A stretch of 64,000 nucleotides of DNA from Amblyornis subalaris (taxonomy: Eukaryota; Chordata; Aves; Passeriformes; Ptilonorhynchidae), in contig JACAXG010000008.1 of the NCBI GenBank assembly GCA_018881555.1, positions 15,432,816 through 15,496,815 on the forward strand. Direction: 5' to 3'. The notes beneath the pieces were generated by a model. The model searched no databases, was not told the origin of the DNA, and saw only the letters and a list, made by a program, of their open reading frames with translations. Below are positions 50,601 through 62,456 of the stretch, in pieces. Position 1 is the stretch's first letter. The number at the start of each line of letters is the position of its first letter. A program made the position numbers and the translations under genes.

Positions 50601-53600
50601 CCAGAAATGGCAGTCACATAAATTCCACTGAGAGTCTGGGTCATTAGGCAAGTTTGTGGTGATGAGCCCAAGGTCAAGGTGGGAAGTCAGTCCTTAGGGT
50701 GGGATCCAAAACGGTGAANTCCATGGATAGGAACAGGTATGACTGTGATGCATCTGGAGACAGATGTTCTGACAGTGGAGCTCAGGCAGGGACTAAAGGC
50801 CCAGTCTTGTGCTTAAATGACACTCCTGGGCCCATGAGCAGAGGTGAGACTGGTCAGGGCCATTAAAATCTTTTAGTCCGCTCAGAGGCTAGACACTAAC
50901 TAAAGTACTATCTCCTTTATCTGTTCTATTTTTATAATATACCAAAGTTTTTGGTGTGATGTGGGTTTTTTTTAACATTTTATTTTTCAGATTGTCAATG
51001 GCTACTTTGTACACTTCTTTGCACCAACAAATCTTCCAATGTTGTCCAAGAATATTATTTTTGTAATGGATACTAGTGGCTCAATGCATGGAAGAGCAAT
51101 GGAACAGGTAAGCTATTACATTACTATAGAGTTTCAGTGGAAGAGCTGGAAGGGAGATGATGCTGGAAGGATCATGATGCCTCACAGTGCACCTGTGCTG
51201 CTTAAGCTGTACCAGGTGGCTTGATGCTGTGACATCTCAGTACTATATGTACTAGTCTGAAGTGTCACTGTAGAACAAAAATCGATACATTTAGGCTATA
51301 TTTCCTTACTTATAAATGTTATTAGTTCAAAACTCTAAATATCTGCATTTCCAGAGAGTGCTGTCACGAGTACTTGACAGTTCCAAACTAAGCTGTGCAT
51401 ACAGTATTATGTGCATCCTCTCTGTTGTTCATTCTGTCTCTGGGAAGCAGCAGCTCTTTTCGTAGTTAGGACTCCTCATTCTAAGCTAATGCTCAGAATT
51501 TTCAGGTTTTGGTGCTGTGTCAAAATATCCAGGCTTGCTTGTTTATGAGCCTCTCCACCAACCTGTAGCTACCCATTTGCCATGCCAGCTTATCTCAGGG
51601 TAAGCAACAAACCATCATGGGAAACCTGATTTTCATGTCAGCTAGAAAGATTTACCAGATGTTATTGCAGATGACTGACTTCCCTAGAGTTACTCTGAAA
51701 CAAAGGGACGGGCAAGAACAGGACAAGTTCAGAATTTTTGCAATATATAGTGTGTAGAAGTAAAAAATAGCCCAATGCTGAGAGATTAATAATATAAAAG
51801 CTGTAAGTACCTATTCTGCTAAATGTTGAATCATATATTTAAATCTCTTTGTCTTATAGACAAAAGAAGCACTGCTAAAAATCCTAGATGACATTAAAGA
51901 AGATGACTTCTTCAATTTCATACTGTTTGATAGTGAAGTATCTGCCTGGAAAGATACATTGATCAGGGCCACCCCTGAGAATTTGGATGAAGCAAGGAAG
52001 TTTGTTCGGCTCATTTCTGCTGACGGCAGTAAGTACTTTACTGGACTTGCCAATAGGTCACTGTTTAAGTTAATTTATTGACTGAGTCTATGAAGACAAT
52101 GCTACAGTTTGTTGGGTTTTCAGATTGCTGATGAGACACTCCTGAAGCTGAATTTTACTCAGAACATGACATCTATTTCTCGTTATGTTTCCAAAGTCCA
52201 GTACTTCTCTATCTAAACATCCTCCCACTTGTAAATCCAAATCTTTCCTTTTCATACTGTAATGAAATCTCTTCAGATCCCAGTGAAAAATGGGCCTTTA
52301 TTTTGATGGTCTCTGCTGAACCCAAATTTCTGTGTCTACATTGTAGTGACAAATTTACATGGTGGTTTGATGAAAGGAATTGATATTCTGAATGCTGCTC
52401 ATGAAGAAAACCTTGTGCCCAAGAGAAGTGCTTCTATAATTATCATGTTGACAGATGGCTATCCAAACGTAGGTAAGTTTGTGTTGGATGGAATAATGAA
52501 AAGAGTTCATTAACTAACAAAAAATGCTGGTTAAAATTGGCCTTCATCTTTGACTTCTGGATGTTTTCATGATTTAAATGCTACTATACCATATGCTAAA
52601 ACAAGTTTTTGATAATGTCTCCTAAGAAATCTGACCATGATGAGTCACATATAAATTTGCGATCATTTTATCTATTTTTGAAAACAACTCAAACATTTCC
52701 TGGTTTGATGCAGGTGTATCAAGTACTGAGGTCATTGAGAGGGAGGTAAAAAAGGCCATTGATGGCAGATACCCCTTATACAATCTTGGGTTTGGCAGTG
52801 GTGTTGACTACGGCTTCTTGGAGAGGATGGCACTGGAGAATAAAGGATTGGCCCGTCGGATTTATCCTGACTCTGATGCACCTCTACAGCTTCAGGTGTA
52901 GTAATTACCACTTCAATTAGATCAGAGATACATTAGTTCAGATAATTGTACATAAGTTCTTATTTTCAAGTAATCAAAATCGCAGTGTGTAATCCGATAT
53001 GGAGATACTCCAGAGTCTGCTGTAATCAGATTAGAACTATAGAATATTTTGGGTTGGAAGGGACCTTCAGTTGCATTTAATTTTCCCCTTCCCTTGAGCA
53101 GAAAGTGCAAGGACAGTAAAAGGGAGATACTGTGTGCTATGGCAGAGAGTTCAAAATGTGGCATAGGGTGACACAAGTCATAGTTCTGATGGACACTCTG
53201 GTGTGCTGCAGTCATTATATCCCCCTACCTCACAGATCATGTGGTTAATGTCATGTCAAGCGACAAGAAGGGTAACAATCATAAAGCTCTAGATATTCTG
53301 TCTTTAGAAACTTACTGCAAGCAGGTGTATCTTACCATACTTCTGAGGCATTTGAGAGTTGTATAAGACAGGAGAACAGGTATAGGCCATCCAGGGTTGG
53401 CCTTTTTTACTTCTCTCATTTCAATAGCAGCCATTCAAAGCATTCACCAAAGAATTAGATACTGGATTTCATTGCAAGTTCTGCCAAAATCAAATGCACA
53501 GTCTCCTTTGATTATGTTGTCATGTCAGTCTTTGCAGGGAATAGATCTAGAAACTTACCTGCATCAAATAGCAGGAAACTTGGGGTCCCTCTTGATTTAT

Positions 53601-56600
53601 ATTGATGGAACTCTTCATCCACAGCATGTTGTTCTCAGATATTTTTCCTCTCTCTTAGGAAGACTCAAGAGTTTGTATGTCCTTTCTCATTTCCATTATT
53701 TGTAGATTTTCAGGCCTTGTACTCTGAGATTTAACCAAATATTTAAATATTTCTTATAAAATACACTTTTAGTTTTCATTGCCGAAATAGCAGGATGTTT
53801 CTAGTTACAGATCTATCTATGAATCAAAGAAACAATGATAGTTAAATGTTTTCTTTTTTTTTATTTTGATGCTATAGGGGTTTTATGATGAGGTGTCAAA
53901 TCCCATGCTCATAGATGTGGAGTTAAACTACCCAGAAAATGAAATATCAGATCTAACTATAAACAGCTTTAAGCATTTCTATGACGGGTCTGAGATTGTG
54001 GTGGCTGGGCGCTTTGTAGACAGCAACCAAAACCATTTGACTGTGGATGTGAGAGGTGAAGGTGTAAGTATGGATTTCTTTGACTTATGTAAGGTAGACA
54101 AAATTTCTGAGTGTCTCTTCACCTCAGTGAAAGGATGTGTTACTGTGTATGTGAAAACCTAAACATGGCAAAGTCATTGCTTTTAAAATTGCAAATTGCT
54201 TGCCTAAATCAGTCAGGTGAACAACTTTGTGCAGTGTGACTGAATTAGTTTTGCTAACAGGTATACAAATAAATATATTTTTATATTTATAAATATTCAT
54301 ATATTTATAAGTATTATATATATTTAGTCTCTAAATACACTACCTGGTTCTTTCAGGAGCCAAATGTTCAGTGTACACTTCTCTTCAATGGGTGAAGACA
54401 ATGGATAGATAAGGCAGCTGAATATTTGAAATATCTTCCCCTTAAAATAGAAATCTTGTTCTAACACCTCTTCATATATGGATTCAGTAAAAATATTTAC
54501 CCCTGATATTCAAGAAACAGAACACAAATGTATTCTAGATCATGTTATCATAAATACTGTAGACTTCATATAAGCCCTATGCACTGTGGTGTATTAGATA
54601 TATTGTATGAAATTATGTGTATTTCAAATACAAATAATGTATTAATATAGACTTGGTTCAAGCATAAAATGTCATAACTGGGTTATGTTCTGTAGAGTAC
54701 ACCTCTAAACTTCACAGAAACAATGGGACAAAATTCCTCGTACAACACTGGCAATTTCCTGGGCAACTGCTATATAGAACCAGACTGTTTTTCAATTTCA
54801 TAAGATTTTCAGGTGTGGTCTTAATTTTTGAGAAGTTCTGACAGTCCCTGGCTACTTATGATGCAGAGAATATTCTTACTCCCAACAGGCTAATGATGCC
54901 CTGTCATACACTACCCAGCAAGATGCTGAGCAAACAGCTCAGGCTTTCCAAGAACAAGAATACATATTTGGAGAGTACATTGAAAGGCTCTGGGCTTATC
55001 TCACCATTGAGCAACTCTTGGATAAACGGTAATTATATCTGGAATAATATCTTAGCTCTGAACCCCTTACGCCAGCTGACTCTTGCAGCTTCTAAGATGT
55101 GAAGCTGACATTCACATGCCACTGAGGTGCCAATGGGAAAGCATAAAAATTAGTGAGGGAAATCCACCAACCTATTCTCCTGCCTAGCCTCAGTATTCCT
55201 GTTTCAGGCTACAAATTAAACAGTTTTAAATTATTGCTAGTATAAAGCAGTTTGGGCTTTTTCTTGGATAGCCAGTGGGATCAGAAGTTCTCTTAGACTG
55301 TAACAAATTTGTCCTATTGATAAATTACCTGCAGAGAAATGACTGCATCTTAAAGTAAAATATTTAATCTGAAGTTTGATGAGTAATTCAGCAATCACTG
55401 ATGCTGGGAGTCTCTACCTGTATTCAGCATTACAGCTACAGGAGAAGAAAAGGAAAACCTTACAGCTGAAGCTCTGGCTCTCTCACTAAAGTACAAGTTT
55501 GTAACACCCCTGACATCCATGGTGGTAACAAAACCAGAAGAAAATGAAGAAGGGATTGCTGATAAACCCACTGAAGGTAGACATCTTCACAATTTTACTG
55601 TATTCGAGAATCCAAGTATTCCTTTGATGTTCCCCTGAAGAAAGGCTTTCAGGCGTGCAGGGTTTTAAACATGTATCTGAAAAAATCTACTTTCCAAACC
55701 TGGCACGTGTGTGGTTTATGCAAAATTCCTTTTCATTGTAAATCTCATTTCCATCAAACAATTCTTCATTACTAAATCATACAAGCAAAGTACTATAAAT
55801 TTAAAATAAATGTATTTTAAACTAAATACATAAACCATTACAGAAAAAACCCCCCTGAAAACCAAGAAGTATGTCTAATCTAATAATCCAGCTACATTCA
55901 GATGACTTCACATCACTTTCTCCTTTATTTTTCTACATACCTCAGCCTAGGGGTAGATGTAGTAACCTCTTTCTACATGAAAAAGGAAAGCATGAGCTCT
56001 TCCTCAGGCAGGATGTATCAGGTTGTAAAAAGATTGAGATTACATATGTAAAACACAGTATTCATATATATTGCACAAAGAGAAGCAATTGTATTGAAAG
56101 TACACAATTTGTTTTCAAGTCCTCTGATATTTTAGCTAATTATGATCTCCTTGCTCAGTGAAACATTGTGCTTTCCTACAGGTCAGCCTCTGTTTAACCC
56201 CTGTACAACAAATACTCTGTTCCTCTTTAGCAAAGCAAGGCAATGCTGTCTGCTCAGTGTGCCCCCAAGCCACCCTAACTTCATCTCTATATATTGTTTG
56301 AGCTATCCTCATCTCTCCCTGTTTCTACAGGTCTGACAAAGGCTTTCCACTCTCTTCTATCAGCATCCATCTTTTTTCCCCCAAACTTTTGCTTAGAGCC
56401 CCTAGAAGTTTCTTGCAGGCTCTGTATGGGCTCTCTGCTGACTTCTAGATGAAAAACTTCCTAATCTCCTGAATTTGGCATAGGAACTTCGGGCATTTTA
56501 GCACAACAGAGATACTTACTGGAGATTAGTGAGTTTATTTTCAGCTGCAGTAAGTTCTGAAACCAGTGAATTGCTAAGTGCCCTTCAACTCTGAATAATT

Positions 56601-59600
56601 CTTCAGGCATTCTGCTGATAAAGTTTTGCATTATTTTTCATAACTCTCATGATGAAATACTGGCATAAAACCCTTCATGATTAATTTAACATTCAAGTCA
56701 CTATACAGCACAATGACTTTAAAGTTTGCTGTTGGCCTCCAGAAGATGGAAAACCCCAAACATCTGACAGAAGTGGCATCTGCTTAGTGATCTTCAGCTC
56801 TTTGCTTTCCCTTTCCAGGTACCTGTACTACAAAGGTTCTTTTCTGAACCTCTTTCCGAGGAAATCCTCTCTGTATATAGAAAGTACAGAGCAGTAATAG
56901 GAAAAAATGCTCAAAGCACTGCTCCTGTATAAGAAAAGAAAATAATTTTACACACCCTGAAGTCTCGATTCACAAATCAAGTCAGTAGTAATAAAATTAT
57001 CCAAATGCCTTGAAAACTGCAAAGTAGTAAAACCAATAAGGAACATTTTGCAATATAGGTAGAGCATAACAAGAAAACAATTACACATAGAGCTCTTGTC
57101 CCATACATAATAAATTGCAGTTCTTCTGCCCCTCATAACAGCTTTTTACTTCCAGTATATTTCTGATCTACAAATATTGAGTTGTACCATTGGGAAGAAA
57201 TGGAATTGCAAAATACTGAAGATACCTGGTAAAGTTGTCAAACAGTTGTTTTTTAGGTTTTTTTACAATGTTTTAATAGGGCCAGAATCCTTCCTGTTTA
57301 ATTGTACAACTGACACTGTAAATTTCTCTTTTTCTTCTTTTTACTTCATACCTGCCCGTTGTAACAGCTGAAGGTATGTACATTTCTTATTAAATTTACT
57401 TAGTATTTTTAATAGAGATGGATTTCCTACATTGCATATTTGATCTAGGATGCAATATTTTCATAAGATTCTTGGTGAATTAATCAAGATCGTGTTATAA
57501 ATAGAAGTAAAACTTTTCCGGTGGATAAGTTTCTAAATAGTGCTTTCAGTTCAGTTCCTCCTGTCTCTGATGATTGCAGCATCCCACCATCACAAAATTC
57601 AGGCCCAGTAAGTTGCTCTCCAGGGCTGGCACTGGACACTTCCAGTTACCTGTGTCTAGCAAACTCATAGGGAGATGTCTTCATTCATGCAATCATTGCC
57701 ACTTCTGAAGCACAAAGCCCTGTGTCTTCAGACACCCTGACAGAATTTCAGATGTAGAAAGAGCAGAAGACTAGAAAAATGTGGAACCAGCTGGGCAAAT
57801 CTTACTTCCCAGAAGTACAGTTTAGAACAGGGTGGCACAGAGGAATCAGAGAAAAGCAGGTTGCCCCAGTACCATACAGAGCAAACTCCATGGCCGTGGA
57901 GAAGTAACACTTTTGCTGAAAAGGAGGTGTGCTTTCAGCCCCTTCATGGTTGTTGCTTTGTAGCATTATTAAATAAACTGTTTTGACTACGTTTGTACTT
58001 TATAATATTTAGAAATTTATACATAATTACAAGATTTTTGGGTTGGTTTTGGTGGAAGGAAGCGGGAGAGACTNGTTGTTGTTCTTTGCAGCCTCTAAAA
58101 TAACATTTTGTTTCATTCAAGCAGGGATGTTCACAGCTCCTGTGCTGGGTAAGTCGTTTAATTTAAGTTTCTGAATGGAGCAACCGTCAACTGAAATTAA
58201 CAGAGGGAGAGATTGCCTTTTCTGGCAGTACAACTGTACTTTAACAAATACCACCAAATTCTGCTCACTGCTAAAAACACAGTTAAAGGTTGAACAATAC
58301 GAGGTGAAAACATTTCAGCTAAATAGTTTTTAAGGAGTAAATGCCTGTTCATCAAACCACCATTTTTTTCCTGAAGGCTGTTTCCCAAGAACAGAGAACG
58401 GACTTCAATTTGCATCTCCTTTGGAATTATATAAACACGAGGACCTATGATTTTTGCAAGGTTTTACCTATCCGCAACATATGATGTCAGCATCTCTGAC
58501 TCAATTAACATGTTCAGTCACTTGTACACAAAGCGTCTGTTTTATTCAAGAGACAGCAACTGATCCACCAAATTGCTGGCTGGGCAATCCTGGAAATGGG
58601 AGAGTAAGATTTACATTTTTGCTCCAGAGATTAGCACCAGTCTCTCTCTCTCTCTCTGTCCCTATCTAGTTTTTTCAAGTTTTCACTGAAAAGACTCAAA
58701 TTCATTCTGGGAAAAAAGGCAAATGTCAAAAAGTCAGAAGTTTTCAATGGATGATGTTGCATTTTCTTGCTGATAGCTTAATCCTCAAGTCTGAAATATT
58801 TGTGTCCTACAGATACATTACTTGGGCTGTGTGGAAACCCTCAAAGCAATTTAGACTACAAGTGAAATCTGTCTTTGTCCTGAAGCTTTTTTTGATTCGA
58901 AAGTGGCACAAACTGTCATTCCATAGATTACATGCTTTAAAACTAGGATGACATTAATTAGTGATTTACATAGCATATTAACTCCCTGACATCTTACATG
59001 TACCATGCAGATAGGGAGTAAATTTTCCATTTTGGTGTGAGTTTTTCTAACAACTTCTTTTCCTTCTGCAGCTTCACCAGTATATCACACATATGCATCA
59101 CAACCCTCATGGTATACTAGTGGTGAGTAGTTCGAGTAGTGTCTGTCTAGGAGAACAGAAGAGGGTATTTAAGGCTAAATTACACAATTCTTATGAATCT
59201 TTTCTATAATTCCCTTCCATAAAAGCAGCCATTTTTCATTTTTAAGGGGCTAGTATTTCAATTTACTTTAAACATCTCTCAATGTCTTTTAAAGATCAAG
59301 TAATTGAAATTATATGTGATCTTTTTCTCACTCCTCCTTCCCATCAGTAGACTTTGTGTTGATAACTGCCTGTTCTCTATTAAATAATTTAAATTTAGTT
59401 ATTAAATTTAAATATTAATATTAAATGCTTATGTGAAGCTTTGACCCTGTGCAGCACTATACAAACACCAGTGATTTGCCTTTACAGTTGATGGAGATCC
59501 ACACTTCATTATATCAGTGCCACAAAAAAAAGATGCCATTTGTTTCAATATCAATGAAAATCCTGGTACTATCTTAAATTTAATAAATGACCCAGTAACA

Positions 59601-62456
59601 GGTGAGTTTTTCTTTTTTTTTTTTTTAATAGAGTAAGCAGTGATAGTTCTAATGAAATGTCCTGTGTTTTACAATGCTTATGCTGTTTTTTTGCCAGCAA
59701 AGTCAGTAGGAGGTCCTGTAGCTATGATAGGGTACCATTACCATGACTGTTTTCACTGCTTAGAGCAAAATGAACTTTTAAACTTTGTTTGAAAATCACT
59801 GTGAGGGTTGAGAGTAGCAATTTGTCTCAGTGAGTTATACTACAAGCCATAAAATAATCCTTAGGTTGCCAGTTCATGGAATACCTGGTAAAGAGAGACT
59901 GATGTCACACAGACAAGCTGTGCCAATCACAAACTCTCTGTGCTCTGGGAAATATTGAACTTTTCTCAGGAAAATGATTGTTGGCTTTGAGAAAATTCAC
60001 AGAACAGCCCCCAGAACTTTATTTTACTTTGGCAGAAACATGCACAAGTAATTCTGATCTATTTTTCAACTTGTATTTAATTCCTTGAATTGTTGTTAAG
60101 TTGTCAAGACACTCCTTGACATTGGTTGATCCTGTCCTGTCTATAAAACAATACTTGTTGTTTCATTTCTATATTAGGCATCACAGTCAATGGAGAACTT
60201 ATTGGTGATAAGAGAGCAAATAGTGATGCAATGATCCAAAACTCATATTTTGGAAAATTTGGCATTGCAAATAAGCACCTGGGTTTAAAACTGACAGTAA
60301 CTCCTGAGAAGATCACAATTCAGAATGGTGGTGAAAAAACAGGTTTCACCTGGCTTGACTCAGTCACCTTGCAACAAGCAGGGTAAGACTTCCTTTCTAC
60401 ACTTTAAAAAATATTTTTAAATGTTGATCAATAATATACTTGTAAGATCTGTTGTTTGAATCTACAAAAGAAATTGATTCAAGCCTTGCTGGATTCTGCT
60501 CTCTACTTTGTTGTGTAACTGCTGAATTATTCACAAATTCCTCTGCTTGGAATAAGTAAATTAAGATTTTTCCCTGATTTTCTACTACTATGACTAAGGT
60601 AAAACTAGATTTGGCATTGTGCTTAATGCAGCAGAGTCTTGCAAATACTTAGGGAGTAACTTTAGACATAATGTGTAATCTTTCAAAGGCATAATAATGT
60701 TCCATAAAAAAATCTCCATTTTCAAAATTGAAATTGTGGCAGTTACAGAACTGGTATATTTTGTCTTGTCAGCAGGTATACTTTTCATGGGATCTATTAC
60801 AGAATCATTATATTGAACTATCTGTGCAAAAAGTTTAGAATAGGAACAGGCAACATTTTCCCCTCCTCCTCCTTTACGTTTCATTGTGTGGAATAAAATT
60901 CCTGCCTTCTCAAGGCCTGGCACTGCAGCAGAAAGAGCAAACTGTCATTTATACACATGCTTTTTTAATGTGATAGATGCATGGATGATATCACTAAGGC
61001 AGTCAGGGGCAAATCTGCTTTATTGTAGCACTAACCTGGGCAGTTTGGGAGTTGACTTCTCTGAAAAACAAAATGAAAAACTGTCATGTAGCAGCCAGGC
61101 AAGGAAGTGATTGTTTTATCAACAGAATTTGTTTTACTGAGCAGGAGGTGCTGTATCTACATATCACTAAATTATCTGTGACTAATTGCACTGTTAAAGG
61201 ACAGGTTTTGCTAAAAACATCTTACTGAAAAGTTTAAATGCCAGGTAGCCTTTTCCAGTGTCATTTAATATGCTTCTGTGACTGTCTGTAAATACACAGA
61301 GATTTCCATGGACCAAACGAGGCAGCCAACCCTCTCTTATAAACCCTGAGCAGTTTATAAAGCCACATTTGTTTCTTGGACGTGTTTCTTCTTTTCACAT
61401 TTCTTGTTGCTGCTGTTAACTCTGGGAAACACAGCACTCTAAGTCACGTTTTTCTTTTTTCCTCAGTTTAACTTTGATAATTAACAGAAAAAAAAATCTG
61501 GTGCTCTCAATGGGCAGTGGTGCCTCATTTGTTGTTGTTTTNCACCAAGTATGGAAGAAACATCCTCTCCACCAGGATTTCCTAGGACTGTATACACTGG
61601 AAGGTGATAAACTGTCTGAACAGACCCATGGATTATTAGGTATGACTTCATTTAGTGTTTCCATTCCGGTCTTTGCTTATGAGGCTACATAATTTATATA
61701 CAGAATATTGTAGAGACACTACAGAGTATTGTACTTGTGCTGCAAATAATCACATCCAGAAATTTCAGAGATCAACACATGCATTGTTTGATTTTAAAAA
61801 TGCTAAAGACTTGGAGAATATGTAATAAATACAACTGAATAGACAAGACACCCAGTGAGGATATCTTGAAGGATATTTAGAAAAGGTCAATTGTACTGTG
61901 CACTCAGAAGGTGGAACTTACATCCAGATGATATGGATACAATTCTGGGTTATAAACAGAAAATAATACCACAGGCATATGTTCAGCCTTACCTGAAACC
62001 TGGTGTTTGTTTATCCATTCAAAACACCAGCACGGGCATGTAGAAACTGTAGGATTTCCATTTGGTTTGTTTCTGGTTTAATGCCTGAAATGTAATTTTG
62101 GCTTCTATTTTTAGGTCAGTTTTTCCAGCCAATTGACTTCACCATACTTGAAATTCATCCTGGATCTGATCCCAAGAAACCAGATGCCACAATGATTGTT
62201 AAAAACAATGAACTGACAGTAACCAGGTACTACATAATTAAGTCCTTAGCAAAGACTTGGGCAAGATTGCCTTGTCCAGGTGCAGTTCCTACCTCAGTAC
62301 TCCTATGGCTGTGTTTTCCCTTTCAGGGGCTGGCAGAAGGATTACAGAAGAGACCCTAAACACGGTTTTGATATTCCTTGCTGGTTTGTTCATGACAATG
62401 GAGCTGGGCTCATAGATGGTGTTCACACAGACTACATTGTTTCCAGCCTCTTTTAA
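41675..62456 (+). CDS. ITIH3: ITIH3-like inter-alpha-trypsin inhibitor heavy chain, 22 exons, 889 aa
   Basis: Secreted liver plasma protein whose heavy chain is esterified to chondroitin sulfate and then passed to hyaluronan. Exons: 41675-41764, 45917-45940, 47116-47282, 48296-48400, 48828-48990, 49716-49826, 50293-50418, 50991-51107, 51860-52028, 52347-52472, 52714-52895, 53878-54063, 54889-55028, 55428-55576, 57368-57373, 58125-58148, 59072-59122, 59488-59601, 60178-60382, 61467-61639, 62115-62226, 62327-62456 (TAA). All are GT-AG and in phase; 2670 nt with stop. The protein has a signal peptide ([19 protein letters not shown]), a dibasic KKR propeptide site near residue 31, a VIT domain ([19 protein letters not shown]), a VWA domain with [13 protein letters not shown] from residue 289, a short variable linker from tiny exons, then VDGDPHFI, where cleavage at Asp649-Pro650 gives the mature chain, and the ITIH C-terminal domain with [15 protein letters not shown]. 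Human ITIH3 is 890 aa. The N-terminal half is clearly ITIH3-like; parts of the C-terminus resemble ITIH1 equally. One N falls in exon 20. Confidence 0.92.
41765..45916 (+). other. ITIH3 intron 1
   Basis: A 4.15 kb intron between the signal-peptide exon and the 24-nt second exon. It contains a worn CR1-like fragment near 43915-43990 and otherwise no recognised exon or RNA gene. Confidence 0.6.
43915..43990 (-). mobile_element. Degraded CR1 fragment (antisense) in ITIH3 intron 1
   Basis: CAGATCAGGGTCAGCCAGAG followed by CAGGTAGC, GTCCAGCTGCC and AATATTTCC aligns by eye to the internal antisense part of the CR1 3' region seen at 24327-24632, with many changes. The ends are not clear. Confidence 0.45.
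53037..53095 (-). mobile_element. Short CR1 3' end (antisense) in ITIH3 intron 11
   Basis: CTATAGAATATTTTGGGTTGGAAGGGACCTTCAG matches the start of an antisense CR1 3' end (worn octamer, then GGGTTGGAAGGGACCTT). Similarity fades quickly after 53070, so it is a short or decayed copy. Confidence 0.6.
54266..54325. repeat. AT-rich low-complexity tract in ITIH3 intron 12
   Basis: About 60 bases of almost pure A/T with repeated TATATTTATAA-type words. Simple sequence; no function suggested. Confidence 0.7.
57368..57373 (+). other. ITIH3: Putative 6-nt microexon of ITIH3
   Basis: CTGAAG is bounded by a strong pyrimidine tract ending GTAACAG and by a GTATGT donor. It enters and leaves in phase 1, adding Ala-Glu. 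With it the linker reads [14 protein letters not shown], close to the human GED-AEATPVSP arrangement, and total length becomes 889 against 890 in human. It is counted as exon 15 in the ITIH3 entry. Confidence 0.6.
58640..58658. repeat. Short (TC)n microsatellite
   Basis: About seven TC repeats in the ITIH3 intron after the GMFTAPVL exon. Simple sequence only. Confidence 0.8.
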
